Shown one piece after another: positions 51,807-60,314 of a DNA stretch of 64,000 nt. The position numbers and the translations under genes were made by a program. The stretch lies in NCBI GenBank assembly GCA_017427385.1, contig JAFRSW010000019.1, positions 1 through 64,000 on the forward strand, read 5' to 3'. Position 1 is the first letter of the stretch. Each line of letters opens with the position of its first letter. Origin of the DNA: Bacteroidales bacterium (lineage in GTDB: Bacteria; Bacteroidota; Bacteroidia; Bacteroidales; UBA932). Below the pieces are notes generated by a model. That model was not told where the DNA came from, searched no databases, and saw only the letters and a program-made list of their open reading frames with translations.

Positions 51807-52256
51807 TTATCCTCTTTCCATCTCGCGGCGGGCATCCTTTTCCTTGATGGTCTGGCGCTTGTCGTATTCCTTCTTGCCTCGGGCGAGGGCGATGTGGAGT
51901 TTGGCGTAACCGTTGTCGGCGATGTAGAGGCGCACTGCCACTATGGTCAGGCCTTTGGTCTTGACTGCCTGGGCGAGGTGCTTGAGTTCGCGTTTGGTGA
52001 GGAGGAGTTTGCGATCCCGCATCGGCTCGTGGCCGTTCCAGCTGCCCCAGAAGTAAGTGGCGATGTTCATCCCCTTCACGTAGAGCTCCCCGTTCACAAA
52101 GTAGCAGAACGCGTCCTGAAGCGATGCCTTGCCGGCGCGCAGGCTCTTGATTTCGGTGCCGACCAGCACTATGCCTGCGTCGTAAGTCTCGATGAATTCG
52201 TAGTCGAAACTTGCGCGCTTGTTGCGTATCTGTATGGAACTCTTCGCTTTCGGCAT
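51807..52256 (-). CDS. smpB: SsrA-binding protein SmpB
   Basis: SmpB binds tmRNA and brings it to stalled ribosomes for trans-translation. The 149-residue protein has the expected core: [76 protein letters not shown], and the basic tail ([22 protein letters not shown]) that enters the decoding site. Its start is ten bases after a -7 box within the palindromic promoter shared with miaA. The tmRNA gene itself is not in the window. Confidence 0.97.
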   Translation of the reverse strand: MPKAKSSIQIRNKRASFDYEFIETYDAGIVLVGTEIKSLRAGKASLQDAFCYFVNGELYVKGMNIATYFWGSWNGHEPMRDRKLLLTKRELKHLAQAVKTKGLTIVAVRLYIADNGYAKLHIALARGKKEYDKRQTIKEKDARREMERG

Positions 52257-52263
52257 AATCGGA

Positions 52264-52304
52264 CTGCAAAGATAGGAATTTATCGCGAATTCCTATCTTT
52301 GCAG
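52264..52304. promoter_or_regulatory. Perfectly palindromic bidirectional promoter (smpB / miaA)
   Basis: CTGCAAAGATAGGAATT and AATTCCTATCTTTGCAG are perfect 17-base arms around TATCGCG. Each arm carries a TATCTTTG box facing outward (52267-52274 on minus, 52294-52301 on plus), so one element can drive both genes. Confidence 0.75.
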
Positions 52305-52312
52305 CTATAGAT

Positions 52313-52360
52313 TACCCTCCCCAAACCCCTCCTTGGGAGGGGCTTGCTCGCTTTGCTCGG
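52313..52360. repeat. Hairpin and short direct repeats before miaA
   Basis: CCCCTCC and GGAGGGG pair around a three-base loop (52326-52342), followed by the near-direct repeats GCTTGCTCG and CTTTGCTCG. It looks like an intergenic repeat element; no other full copy was noticed in the window. Confidence 0.45.
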
Positions 52361-52366
52361 ATTTAT

Positions 52367-52374
52367 TATATTTG
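52367..52374 (+). promoter_or_regulatory. Second -7 box directly before miaA
   Basis: TATATTTG matches TAnnTTTG and ends six bases before the miaA ATG, so transcripts from it would be nearly leaderless. Confidence 0.5.
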
Positions 52375-52380
52375 TAACCT

Positions 52381-53199
52381 ATGCCGAAGATCCGTAAACC
52401 TCTGCCGGCGGAGTTGCCGGAGCCGGAAACTATTGACCTGGATGCGCTGGTCGCCAGCCTGCACGATGGCCGGGTGGATCTGGTGTGTGTGCTGGGGCCT
52501 ACGGCCTCGGGCAAGACGAAGTATGCGGTGCGCCTTGCGCGGGATTTGGCCGCCCTGGGGCTTCCTGCGGAGATAATCTCGGCGGATTCGCGCCAGGTCT
52601 ACCGCGGGATGGATATCGGCACGGGCAAGGATCTTTCTGAGTATCAGGAGATTCCGTATCATCTGATAGATATACGCGAGGCGGGCACGCAGTATAATGT
52701 TTACGATTTTACGCAGGATTTCCGCGCTGCTTTTGCGGATATCCGCGCCCGCGGAAAGGTGGCTATTCTCTGTGGCGGCACGGGGCTCTATATCAATGCG
52801 GTTACGGCGGGTTATGACTTTCGGAGTAAGAAGCCGTTAAGCGTTCCGGGAGTGAACGCCACTGCCAGTCCGCCATCGATCCCTCGCCCGTTTTATATCG
52901 GTACGCTTGTCGACCGCGAAACTCGCAACGCCCGCATCGATGCACGGTTGAAGGCGCGTCTGGAGGAGGGGATGATAGACGAAATCCGCGGCCTGCTGGA
53001 GCGCGGCGTGCCGGCGGAAACTCTGATAGCCTACGGCCTTGAATATAAATATGTTACGCTATTCCTGCAAGGCGAACTGACCGAGCAGGAACTCTTCGAA
53101 AAACTCTCCACCGCCATCCATCAGTTTGCCAAACGGCAGATGACCTGGTTCCGCGGGATGGAGCGCAGCGGCGCAATCATCCATTGGGTGGAGGTCTAA
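52381..53199 (+). CDS. miaA: tRNA dimethylallyltransferase-like protein (short MiaA)
   Basis: MiaA prenylates A37 of tRNAs reading UNN codons. The 272-residue protein has the P-loop GPTASGKT at 39-46, EIISADSRQVYRGMDIGTGK at about 71-90, IPYHLIDI and ILCGGTGLYINAV, then a C-terminal part RIDARLKARLEEGMIDEIRGLLERG ... KRQMTWFRG. Between GLYINAV and RETRNARID only about 50 residues remain, and the usual central segment with the R.SRALE motif is missing. That part forms the helical domain that grips the anticodon arm. The gene may encode a specialised paralogue or a weakened enzyme. It lies six bases before the msrA fusion gene. Confidence 0.8.
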   Translation: MPKIRKPLPAELPEPETIDLDALVASLHDGRVDLVCVLGPTASGKTKYAVRLARDLAALGLPAEIISADSRQVYRGMDIGTGKDLSEYQEIPYHLIDIREAGTQYNVYDFTQDFRAAFADIRARGKVAILCGGTGLYINAVTAGYDFRSKKPLSVPGVNATASPPSIPRPFYIGTLVDRETRNARIDARLKARLEEGMIDEIRGLLERGVPAETLIAYGLEYKYVTLFLQGELTEQELFEKLSTAIHQFAKRQMTWFRGMERSGAIIHWVEV

Positions 53200-53205
53200 C
53201 TCATT

Positions 53206-54240
53206 ATGACTATGGCAGATACAAAGATGATATATTTTGCGGGCGGATGCTTCTGGGGTACCGAGCACTTCTTTTCCGGAGTGGACGGCGTGGTTTCGGC
53301 CGTGAGCGGTTATGCCCAGGGATCGCCGGAGTTCGATGGACGCCCTTCGTATGAGCAGGTCTACACCGACACCACAGGTTTTGCGGAGACGGTGCGGGTG
53401 TGCTACCGCCCGGAGCGCATCTCTCTCGAGACCCTGGCGGATCTATATTTCAGTATCATCGATCCCCTCAGCCTGAACCGGCAGGGGCACGATGAAGGCA
53501 CCCGCTACCGCACTGGAATCTATTATTCCGATCCGGCGGATCTGCCTGTGCTTCAGGGAGTTTACTCTGTTGTAGAGGCTCGTATCGGCCAGCCGCTGGT
53601 GGTTGAACTGGAACCGCTTCGGAATTTCTTCGAGGCCGAGGAGAGGCATCAGCTTTATCTGGACAAGAATCCGGACGGCTATTGCCATCTGCCTGCGCGG
53701 GTGTTTAAGTATCTGCGTCTGTATCAGGATGTTGCAGCTCTCCTTGGGGATGAGCCGGATCCTGTTGCCCGTATGGCCGAGACCGCTGCGCTCATCTACG
53801 AAAGGATGAGGTTCTTTTGGGTGGGATTCTATGTAGTCCGGGATGCCCTCAGCAATGGTTCCGGCCTTGGTCGTGAACTGGTCCTGGGGCCTTTCCAGGG
53901 CCCTCCTGCCTGCCTTCGCATCGCTTATGGCCGCGGGGTCTGCGGCAATGCCTGGAAGGAGGCCCGCACAGTGGTCGTTCCCGACGTCGAAGCTTTCCCC
54001 GGCCACATCGCCTGCAGTTCTCTCTCCCGCTCGGAGATTGTGGTGCCTGTCTTTGCCAGCACGGCACCCACATGTCCATCCGCGGCGGGCAAAGGGCCCG
54101 TCAGTGACCCACGAGGGGCCGACTGTACGGGCATTGCCCGCCCGAAGCCTATTGCTGTGCTGGACATCGACAGCACCTCCCTAGCCACATTCGACTCCAC
54201 CGACGCCCTCTGGCTCGAAAAAATCTGCCGGCTGATTTGA
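53206..54240 (+). CDS. MsrA fused to free methionine-R-sulfoxide reductase (fRMsr)
   Basis: This 344-residue protein joins two methionine sulfoxide reductases. Residues 1-180 are MsrA, with the catalytic GGCFWGTE (Cys15) and GHDEGTRYRTGIYY. Residues about 185-344 are a GAF domain of the fRMsr type: FFWVGFYVV, LVLGPFQGPPACLRIAYGRGVCGNAW and VPDVEAFPGHIACSSLSRSEIVVPVF. Cys236, Cys246 and Cys270 have the spacing of Cys84, Cys94 and Cys118 of E. coli fRMsr. The first half would reduce the S isomer and the second free R isomer. Residues about 293-313 (PSAAGKGPVSDPRGADC) are an insertion encoded by a palindrome before the conserved IAVLDIDS. Confidence 0.88.
   Translation: MTMADTKMIYFAGGCFWGTEHFFSGVDGVVSAVSGYAQGSPEFDGRPSYEQVYTDTTGFAETVRVCYRPERISLETLADLYFSIIDPLSLNRQGHDEGTRYRTGIYYSDPADLPVLQGVYSVVEARIGQPLVVELEPLRNFFEAEERHQLYLDKNPDGYCHLPARVFKYLRLYQDVAALLGDEPDPVARMAETAALIYERMRFFWVGFYVVRDALSNGSGLGRELVLGPFQGPPACLRIAYGRGVCGNAWKEARTVVVPDVEAFPGHIACSSLSRSEIVVPVFASTAPTCPSAAGKGPVSDPRGADCTGIARPKPIAVLDIDSTSLATFDSTDALWLEKICRLI
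54084..54142. repeat. Palindromic insert within the msrA-fRMsr gene
   Basis: GGCGGGCAA and TTGCCCGCC are perfect 9-base outer arms, with GCCCGT/ACGGGC continuing the stem after a small bulge. The core GCAAAGGGCC ... GGGCATTGC is shared with the GH105 insert at 18106-18132. Confidence 0.55.
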
Positions 54241-54282
54241 TTTTTCCCCAAACAGTCCTTGAATACCCTACTTATATCCTGT

Positions 54283-54421
54283 ACCTGTAGAGAATAATAG
54301 TCAAAACCTCTACAGGTGCCCCCAAAATGACCCTACCCGTCGAGGAAACACGGCAAAACCTCTACAGGTCGGCCATTTTTCGCCCTACCCGTCGAGGAAA
54401 CACGGCAAAACCTGTACGGGT
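54283..54421. repeat. Array of three interrupted palindromes
   Basis: Three units lie in tandem. Unit 1 (54283-54317) has perfect 10-base arms ACCTGTAGAG/CTCTACAGGT. Units 2 (54331-54369) and 3 (54383-54421) match at 37 of 39 positions and share ACCCGTCGAGG and the spacer AAACACGGCAAAA. Apart from these units, the 258-base gap after the msrA fusion holds no gene that I can see. Confidence 0.75.
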
Positions 54422-54486
54422 GCCATTGAGTTGACGACAGTTATCCATAATTCCAGGCGTTTTTTTGGATAATCAAGACATTTATT

Positions 54487-54494
54487 TACTTTTG
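54487..54494 (+). promoter_or_regulatory. Promoter -7 box directly before the threonine aldolase gene
   Basis: TACTTTTG matches TAnnTTTG and ends four bases before the ATG, implying a leaderless message. Confidence 0.55.
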
Positions 54495-54498
54495 CACT

Positions 54499-55527
54499 AT
54501 GTATTCATTCACTTGCGATTATACAGAGGGCGCGCATCCGGAGATCCTACGGGCACTCATGGAGACCAATATGCAGCAGGAGCCCGGTTACGGCGAGGAT
54601 TCCTTCTGCGCATCCGCCCGCGAACGCATCCGGCAGGCCATCGGCTGCCCGGATGCAGACATCTTCTTCCTTGTCGGCGGCACTCAGACCAACAGCACCG
54701 TGATAGACGGGTTGCCGGACGGATGTCAGGGTGTGCTAGCCGCACAGACCGGACACATCGCCGTTCACGAGGCCGGAGCAATCGAGTTCAGCGGACACAA
54801 GGTCCTGACTCTTCCTCAGCATCAGGGGAAGATAGATGCCGAGGAGCTGAAGGCCTGGCTCAAAGGGTTCTTTGCCGATGAAACTTATCCGCACATGGTG
54901 CAGCCCGGGATGGTATATATCTCATTTCCAACGGAATACGGCACAATCTACTCTCGTTCCGAACTGACGGCCATCGGGGAGGTCTGCAAAAAATACTCCC
55001 TGCCTTTGTTCATAGACGGAGCACGACTAGGATATGGTCTTGCAAGTCCGGAAGCAGATGTTACTCTGATGGATGTTGCCCGCTTCGCCGATGTGTTCTA
55101 TATCGGTGGCACGAAGGTCGGTGCTTTGTGCGGAGAGGCTGTAGTTTTTCCAAAAGGCAACAGCCCGAAACACTTCTTCACCCATATTAAAATGCATGGT
55201 GCCCTTTTGGCAAAAGGGCGGTTGCTGGGTATCCAGTTCGATACATTGTTCACAAACAATCTTTACTCGGAAATCAGCGAACATGCTATTCGGATGGCAA
55301 TGAGCGTCAAGAAGATCTTTGCGGAGAAGGGAATTCCATTTTACATCGATTCGCCGACCAACCAGCAGTTCCCCATCCTGACATCCGAGCAGATGGCAAG
55401 GCTGGAAGGAAGAATCGCTTTCGAGGTCTGGGAACCCCTCCCGGATGGACGTTTCGTCACACGCTTCGCCACTTCTTGGGCGACCACCCACGAGGCCGTT
55501 GAAGCACTGCGGCAGCTAATTTATTAG
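54499..55527 (+). CDS. ltaE: Low-specificity L-threonine aldolase
   Basis: This pyridoxal-phosphate enzyme splits threonine or allo-threonine into glycine and acetaldehyde. The 342-residue fold type I protein shows FTCDYTEGAHPEILRAL, GYGEDSFCASARERI, VGGTQTNSTVIDG, a HEAGAIEFSGHKV segment, PLFIDGARLGYGL with the Asp that holds the PLP ring, and YIGGTKVGALCGEAVVF with the Schiff-base Lys. The start codon is only four bases after a promoter box. It ends before a shared terminator with metK. Confidence 0.93.
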   Translation: MYSFTCDYTEGAHPEILRALMETNMQQEPGYGEDSFCASARERIRQAIGCPDADIFFLVGGTQTNSTVIDGLPDGCQGVLAAQTGHIAVHEAGAIEFSGHKVLTLPQHQGKIDAEELKAWLKGFFADETYPHMVQPGMVYISFPTEYGTIYSRSELTAIGEVCKKYSLPLFIDGARLGYGLASPEADVTLMDVARFADVFYIGGTKVGALCGEAVVFPKGNSPKHFFTHIKMHGALLAKGRLLGIQFDTLFTNNLYSEISEHAIRMAMSVKKIFAEKGIPFYIDSPTNQQFPILTSEQMARLEGRIAFEVWEPLPDGRFVTRFATSWATTHEAVEALRQLIY

Positions 55528-55545
55528 TATTCAATAATATACCGG

Positions 55546-55578
55546 AAAGAGAATCGGCGAATTTTGCCGATTCTCTTT
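55546..55578. terminator. Bidirectional terminator between ltaE and metK
   Basis: AAAGAGAATCGGC and GCCGATTCTCTTT form a perfect 13-base stem with a seven-base loop. The A and T ends of the stem give a U-rich tail in both directions. Confidence 0.8.
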
Positions 55579-55624
55579 CTAGTAAATTGTTGATATGCAG
55601 CTAGTTGGCTGCTGCGGTCGGAGT

Positions 55625-56839
55625 CTAAGCTTCCAACTCGAAGGCGGAGCGGAGTAAATCTACCGCGTCGAGTTTTTCCCAGCCGAAGAACTGGATGCCG
55701 TCCTTAACGTAAGGCTCGCGGCCGAAGTGCCCGTAAGCGGCGGTGGGGGCGTAGATAGGGTTCTTGAGGCCGAAGCGACGTACGATGGCGGCTGGACGGA
55801 GGTCGAACAGTTCGCGCAGACGAACAGCAATCTCTGCATCGCTGCAAACACCTGTTCCATAAGAATTTACATAGACGCTGACCGGTTCTGCCACACCTAT
55901 GGCGTAGGCCAGTTGCACGAGGCATTCGGAGGCCACGCCGGCGGCGACCAGGTTCTTGGCGAGCCAGCGGGCGGCGTATGCCCCGCTGCGGTCCACCTTC
56001 GAAGGATCCTTGCCGGAGAAAGCACCGCCGCCGTGGGCTCCGCGTCCGCCGTAGGTATCCACTATGATCTTGCGGCCGGTCAGGCCGGTATCTCCCGCAG
56101 GGCCTCCTATCACGAACTTGCCTGTGGGGTTGACGTGGAGGATGAACTTGCCGTCGAACAACGCCGCCAATTCAGCAGGCAGGCTGGAGATGAGGCGGGG
56201 GAGAACGATCTCCCTCACATCCTTCTCGATCCGCGCGTGCATGGCGTCGTCGGTGTCGAATTCATCGTGCTGGGTGCTCAGGACTATGGTATGGACACGC
56301 AGCGGGCGATGTGTCTGCCCGTCGAACTCCACGCTGAACTGGGCCTTTGCATCCGGCCTCAAATATGAAATCTCGCCTGAATGGCGTATATCCGCCAGCA
56401 CCTTCAGGAGCCTGTGTGAAAGATACAGAGCCAGCGGCATGTAGTCCGGCGTATTCTTGCAGGCATAGCCGAACATCATCCCCTGGTCACCTGCGCCCTG
56501 GTTCATCTCATCTTCCCGAACCACGCCGCGGTTGATGTCCGCGCTCTGGCCATGGATGGTAGAGATTATGCCGCAGGAAGCAGCGTCGAAGCCGTATTCT
56601 GCCTTTGTGTAGCCTATGCGGGCGATGGTCTCGCGTGCAATGCGGTCGATATCCACATACGCGCTGGACTGCACCTCGCCACCGACCACCACAAGGCCGG
56701 CGGTGCAGAAGGTTTCGCATGCAACTTTTGCTTCAGGGTCCTGACGCAAAAACTCATCAAGAATGGAATCTGAAATCTGGTCGGCAACCTTGTCGGGATG
56801 CCCTTCCGAGACACTCTCGGACGTGAAGAGATAGTTCAT
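55625..56839 (-). CDS. metK: S-adenosylmethionine synthetase
   Basis: MetK makes S-adenosylmethionine from methionine and ATP. The 404-residue protein has all three domains: [20 protein letters not shown] with the catalytic His, the [12 protein letters not shown] signature near residue 110, [24 protein letters not shown], and [16 protein letters not shown]. The start codon directly follows a conserved GCTAAAA, the 3' end of a SAM-II-like riboswitch, so the product probably represses its own translation. The gene has its own promoter (TATATTTG at 56900-56907). Confidence 0.97.
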   Translation of the reverse strand: MNYLFTSESVSEGHPDKVADQISDSILDEFLRQDPEAKVACETFCTAGLVVVGGEVQSSAYVDIDRIARETIARIGYTKAEYGFDAASCGIISTIHGQSADINRGVVREDEMNQGAGDQGMMFGYACKNTPDYMPLALYLSHRLLKVLADIRHSGEISYLRPDAKAQFSVEFDGQTHRPLRVHTIVLSTQHDEFDTDDAMHARIEKDVREIVLPRLISSLPAELAALFDGKFILHVNPTGKFVIGGPAGDTGLTGRKIIVDTYGGRGAHGGGAFSGKDPSKVDRSGAYAARWLAKNLVAAGVASECLVQLAYAIGVAEPVSVYVNSYGTGVCSDAEIAVRLRELFDLRPAAIVRRFGLKNPIYAPTAAYGHFGREPYVKDGIQFFGWEKLDAVDLLRSAFELEA

Positions 56840-56892
56840 TTTAGCATTTTTTTAAATTACAGGGGTTGCAAGCAGTCAAATCTTTCCCCTTT
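56840..56892 (-). promoter_or_regulatory. SAM-II-like riboswitch in the metK leader
   Basis: On the minus strand GGGG (56889-56886) can pair with CCCC (56865-56862) across a loop AAAGATTTGACTGCTTGCAA, and the strand continues TGTAATTT... to GCTAAA right before the ATG. GATTTrAC, TTGCAA next to the closing stem, and GCTAAA at the 3' end are the hallmarks of the compact SAM-II pseudoknot. The leader is about 55 bases, just enough to hold the aptamer. Confidence 0.75.
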
Positions 56893-56899
56893 CCGGCCG

Positions 56900-56907
56900 C
56901 AAATATA
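56900..56907 (-). promoter_or_regulatory. Promoter -7 box for metK
   Basis: TATATTTG on the minus strand matches TAnnTTTG and places the transcript start just before the riboswitch stem. Confidence 0.7.
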
Positions 56908-57005
56908 CAAAAAATAATATCAACGTTGTTGATAATTTGTTAATCATATCACATGAAAAAATGTTAACTTCGCACCGGAAAATATTTATTCACCATAAAA
57001 AGTTT

Positions 57006-60000
57006 ATGAAAAACATGTTCAAGAGATTGTCGCTGAGTTTGTTAGCGGCTCTTTTCGTTGTTACTGCCTTCGCGCAGGTGACAACATCATCTCTGGGCGG
57101 CCGTGTCGTCGATGCTACCGGTGAGCCCATCCCGGGAGTGGCAGTGGTTGCCACCCATGTTCCCTCCGGAACCACCTATGGCGTGGTCACCAACGGCGAA
57201 GGCCGTTATACCATCCAGGGTATGCGTACCGGCGGACCCTACACTGTTGAGGTAAGCTGCCTCGGTTTCGCTACCGTCAAGTATTCCGACGTCACCCTTT
57301 CCCTCGGTGAACTTTACAGCCTGAATGCAACCATGAAGGATGACACCCAGTTGCTCCAGGAGGTCGTGGTGACCGCAACCCCCACTTCCAAGTTCGCTTC
57401 CGTAGAGAAGACCGGTGCCTCCACCAACATCAACTCCCATCAGCTCACCGAACTGCCTACCGTGAGCAGGAGCATGTCCGACATCGCAAAACTTTCCCCT
57501 TTCGGCGGTAACGGACTCAATTTCTCCGGATCATCCGGCCGCAGCTCCAACTTCACCGTGGACGGTGCGAACTTCAACAATAACTTCGGTCTGAGCACTG
57601 CTCTTCCCGGCGGTGGCAACCCCATCTCCATCGATGCAATCGAGGAGGTTCAGGTTGTGGTTTCCCCTTACGATGTTCGCCAGAGCAACTTCATCGGCGG
57701 TGGCATGAACGCCATTACCAAGTCCGGTACCAACACCCTTAAGGGCTCCGCTTACGTCTACCACCAGAACGAGAATCTCCACGGCTCCCGTATCGACGGC
57801 GTGGACCTCGAAAGGAGCAAAGACCGTGAGACCACCTACGGATTCACCCTCGGCGGCCCCATCGTCAAGAACAAGCTCTTCTTCTTCGTGAACGCAGAGT
57901 ATATCCCGAATCCTACCGAGATCAACAGATGGCGCACTTCCGAGGACGGCGTCGCCGATGAAGACCGCATGATCACCCGCGTAACCTCCGCAGAGGCTGA
58001 GACCATGCGCAACTTCCTCAAGGATACCTACAACTACGATCCCGGTTCCTACACCAGCTACAACAAGGATCAGAGCAACATGAAGTTCCTGGGCCGTATC
58101 GACTGGAACATCAGCCAGAAGCATCATCTCGCTCTCCGTTACAACTACACCAACTCCAACGCCTGGAAGACCCCTTCCACCTCCCGTTCGGACTTCGGCA
58201 CCAGCATGACCTACGACATGGTCAGCAAGTATGGCCTCCTGTTCAGCAACACCATGTACAACCAGATGAACAAGATCGCCACTTATTCCGCCGACCTCAA
58301 CAGCCGTCTCACCGACAATCTCTCCAACCAGCTGCTCGTCACCTACTCCAACATTCAGGACGTGCGCGGTTCCGATTCGGATTTCTTCCCCTTCGTGGAG
58401 ATTTTCGCAGGCGACCTTGGCGCAGATCACGCCAGCGAGCCTTACATGGACTTCGGTTATGAGCTCTTTACCTATCGCAACAATGTCCAGAATACTACCC
58501 TGAACATCAAGGATGACGTCACCTACTACAAGGGAGACCACAAGTTCACCGCAGGTGTAAGCTTCGAGTCCCAGATGGCTCTCAACGCCTACATGCGTAA
58601 CGGCACCGGTTCCTATCGTTTTGCCAGCCTGAGCGATTTCTATGCGGGAAAAGCTCCTATCGAGGCAGCGTTCGACTGGGGCTTCGACGGTGAGGAACAG
58701 CCCGCAGCAAGGGTTCACTTCTACCAGATCGGCCTCTATGCACAGGATGAGTGGAACGTCAACGACCAGCTCAAACTCACTTACGGCGTGCGTTTCGACA
58801 ACCTTTCCTTCGACGAGAGCGACGTTATGACCAACAACGCTGCTTATGCAATCGACTACGGCGGACGTAATGTCGACACCGGAAAGTGGCCCAAGACCCA
58901 TATCCAGGCCAGCCCCCGCCTTGGTTTCAGCTACGATGTCTTCGGCGACAGGCGCCTCAAGATCCGTGGCGGTACCGGTCTCTTCGCAGGCCGTATTCCT
59001 CTGGTGTTCTTCACCAACATGCCTACCAATGCAGGTATCGTGAAGGGCCGCGCCACCAAGATTACCGATGCTGCCACCCTTGCAGCTTTGATGCCCGGCG
59101 GAAAGATGATTACCGACCGTTGGGAGATTCTCGATGCCCTCAATGGCATCAACGCCAGCAAATATCCCAAGACCATCACTCCTGAAACCGCTCCCGCCCC
59201 CAGTGAAATCGCAGGCGTGGACCGCAACTTCAAGATGCCTCAGGTCTGGAAGACTTCCATCGCGTTCGACTGGACCCTGCCTACCAGCTTCCCTGTCACC
59301 ATCACCGGAGAGTACATCTACAACAAGACCATCAACGGTGTGATGCTCGACAACTACGCCATCTACCAGGACAACAGCGGTTGGCCTACTTTCAACGGCG
59401 CAGACAACAGGCACATCTATCCTGCTACCTACAAGTACAACAAGACCAACGCCTTCGTGCTCACCAACACCAACAAGGGCTATGGTTCCGTTGCCACCAT
59501 CTCCATCAACGCAGAGCCTGTCAAGGGCCTGGACTTCACTGCCGCATACACCCACACCGTCAGCAAGGAAATCACCGGTATGCCCGGTTCCAACGCTGCC
59601 GCCGCATGGCAGTACATCCCTTCGGTGGATGGTCCTAACTTCAACGTGCTTCACAACTCCAGCTACAACCTGCCCGACCGTCTGATGGCATCCATCAGCT
59701 ACACCGACAAGGCACACAACCACTGGAGCCTCCTTTATGAGGGCCTCCGCTACGGCGGCAACAGCTACCTCTATTCCAACGACTTCAACGGTGATGGCTA
59801 CGCCTACGACCTGATCTACATCCCTACCGATGACGAGATTGGTGTCGGCGCCGGTGCCCAGTTCCGTTTCGCAACTCAGGAGGATATGGACAAGTACGTC
59901 GAGTTCGCAAAGCAGGATGAGTATCTCAGCAGCCACAAGGGCCAGTATGCCGAGGCTTATGCAATCACCCAGCCTATGCGTCACATCTTCGACTTCCGCT

Positions 60001-60299
60001 ATGCACACGACTTTATCGTCAAGGCCGGCAACACCAGGAACATCCTCCAGCTCAGCCTCGACGTGCAGAACATCGGCAACCTCTTCAACTCCCAGTGGGG
60101 TGTCAGCAAGACCTGGAACACCGATGTGCCTCACGACACCAACGGAAACGCCAAGTTGTTCAAGTACGAGCGTACCGATGCCGACGGCGTGCCTGTATTC
60201 TCTACCAATGTGGGCAAGGGCGTAAGCACCTGGGACTACACTCATACTCTTGCCAACTGCTGGTATATGCAGATCGGCGTCAAATACATGTTTAACTAA
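57006..60299 (+). CDS. Oar-like TonB-dependent outer-membrane receptor
   Basis: This 1097-residue protein has a signal peptide (LSLSLLAALFVVTAFAQ), a carboxypeptidase-regulatory-like domain at about 29-110 (SLGGRVVDATGEPIPGVAVVA), a plug with LLQEVVVTATPT, NFTVDGANFNNNFG and MNAITKSGTNTLKGSAYVY, and a long barrel ending in aromatic residues (GVKYMFN). The plug resembles the Oar group rather than SusC, and no SusD follows. I set the start at 57006; a frame open from 56937 crosses a probable promoter (TAACTTCG at 56965-56972). The next genes encode BACON/OB-fold lipoproteins, likely surface partners. The transported substrate is unknown. Confidence 0.9.
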   Translation: MKNMFKRLSLSLLAALFVVTAFAQVTTSSLGGRVVDATGEPIPGVAVVATHVPSGTTYGVVTNGEGRYTIQGMRTGGPYTVEVSCLGFATVKYSDVTLSLGELYSLNATMKDDTQLLQEVVVTATPTSKFASVEKTGASTNINSHQLTELPTVSRSMSDIAKLSPFGGNGLNFSGSSGRSSNFTVDGANFNNNFGLSTALPGGGNPISIDAIEEVQVVVSPYDVRQSNFIGGGMNAITKSGTNTLKGSAYVYHQNENLHGSRIDGVDLERSKDRETTYGFTLGGPIVKNKLFFFVNAEYIPNPTEINRWRTSEDGVADEDRMITRVTSAEAETMRNFLKDTYNYDPGSYTSYNKDQSNMKFLGRIDWNISQKHHLALRYNYTNSNAWKTPSTSRSDFGTSMTYDMVSKYGLLFSNTMYNQMNKIATYSADLNSRLTDNLSNQLLVTYSNIQDVRGSDSDFFPFVEIFAGDLGADHASEPYMDFGYELFTYRNNVQNTTLNIKDDVTYYKGDHKFTAGVSFESQMALNAYMRNGTGSYRFASLSDFYAGKAPIEAAFDWGFDGEEQPAARVHFYQIGLYAQDEWNVNDQLKLTYGVRFDNLSFDESDVMTNNAAYAIDYGGRNVDTGKWPKTHIQASPRLGFSYDVFGDRRLKIRGGTGLFAGRIPLVFFTNMPTNAGIVKGRATKITDAATLAALMPGGKMITDRWEILDALNGINASKYPKTITPETAPAPSEIAGVDRNFKMPQVWKTSIAFDWTLPTSFPVTITGEYIYNKTINGVMLDNYAIYQDNSGWPTFNGADNRHIYPATYKYNKTNAFVLTNTNKGYGSVATISINAEPVKGLDFTAAYTHTVSKEITGMPGSNAAAAWQYIPSVDGPNFNVLHNSSYNLPDRLMASISYTDKAHNHWSLLYEGLRYGGNSYLYSNDFNGDGYAYDLIYIPTDDEIGVGAGAQFRFATQEDMDKYVEFAKQDEYLSSHKGQYAEAYAITQPMRHIFDFRYAHDFIVKAGNTRNILQLSLDVQNIGNLFNSQWGVSKTWNTDVPHDTNGNAKLFKYERTDADGVPVFSTNVGKGVSTWDYTHTLANCWYMQIGVKYMFN

Positions 60300-60314
60300 T
60301 AAATCAGGTTCGAT

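Noticed and set aside
54283-54421. Short CRISPR array
   Set aside because: There are only three units, each a hairpin with a conserved interior, and the intervals are 13 bases, far too short for spacers. No cas genes are near.
54440-54452. DnaA box / replication origin (TTATCCATAA)
   Set aside because: This is a single imperfect match with no cluster of boxes, no dnaA and no AT-rich unwinding region.
57531-60245. 904-codon open frame antisense to the Oar-like receptor
   Set aside because: The translation is Val/Gly/Asp-rich with no motifs, and the plus-strand gene is unambiguous.
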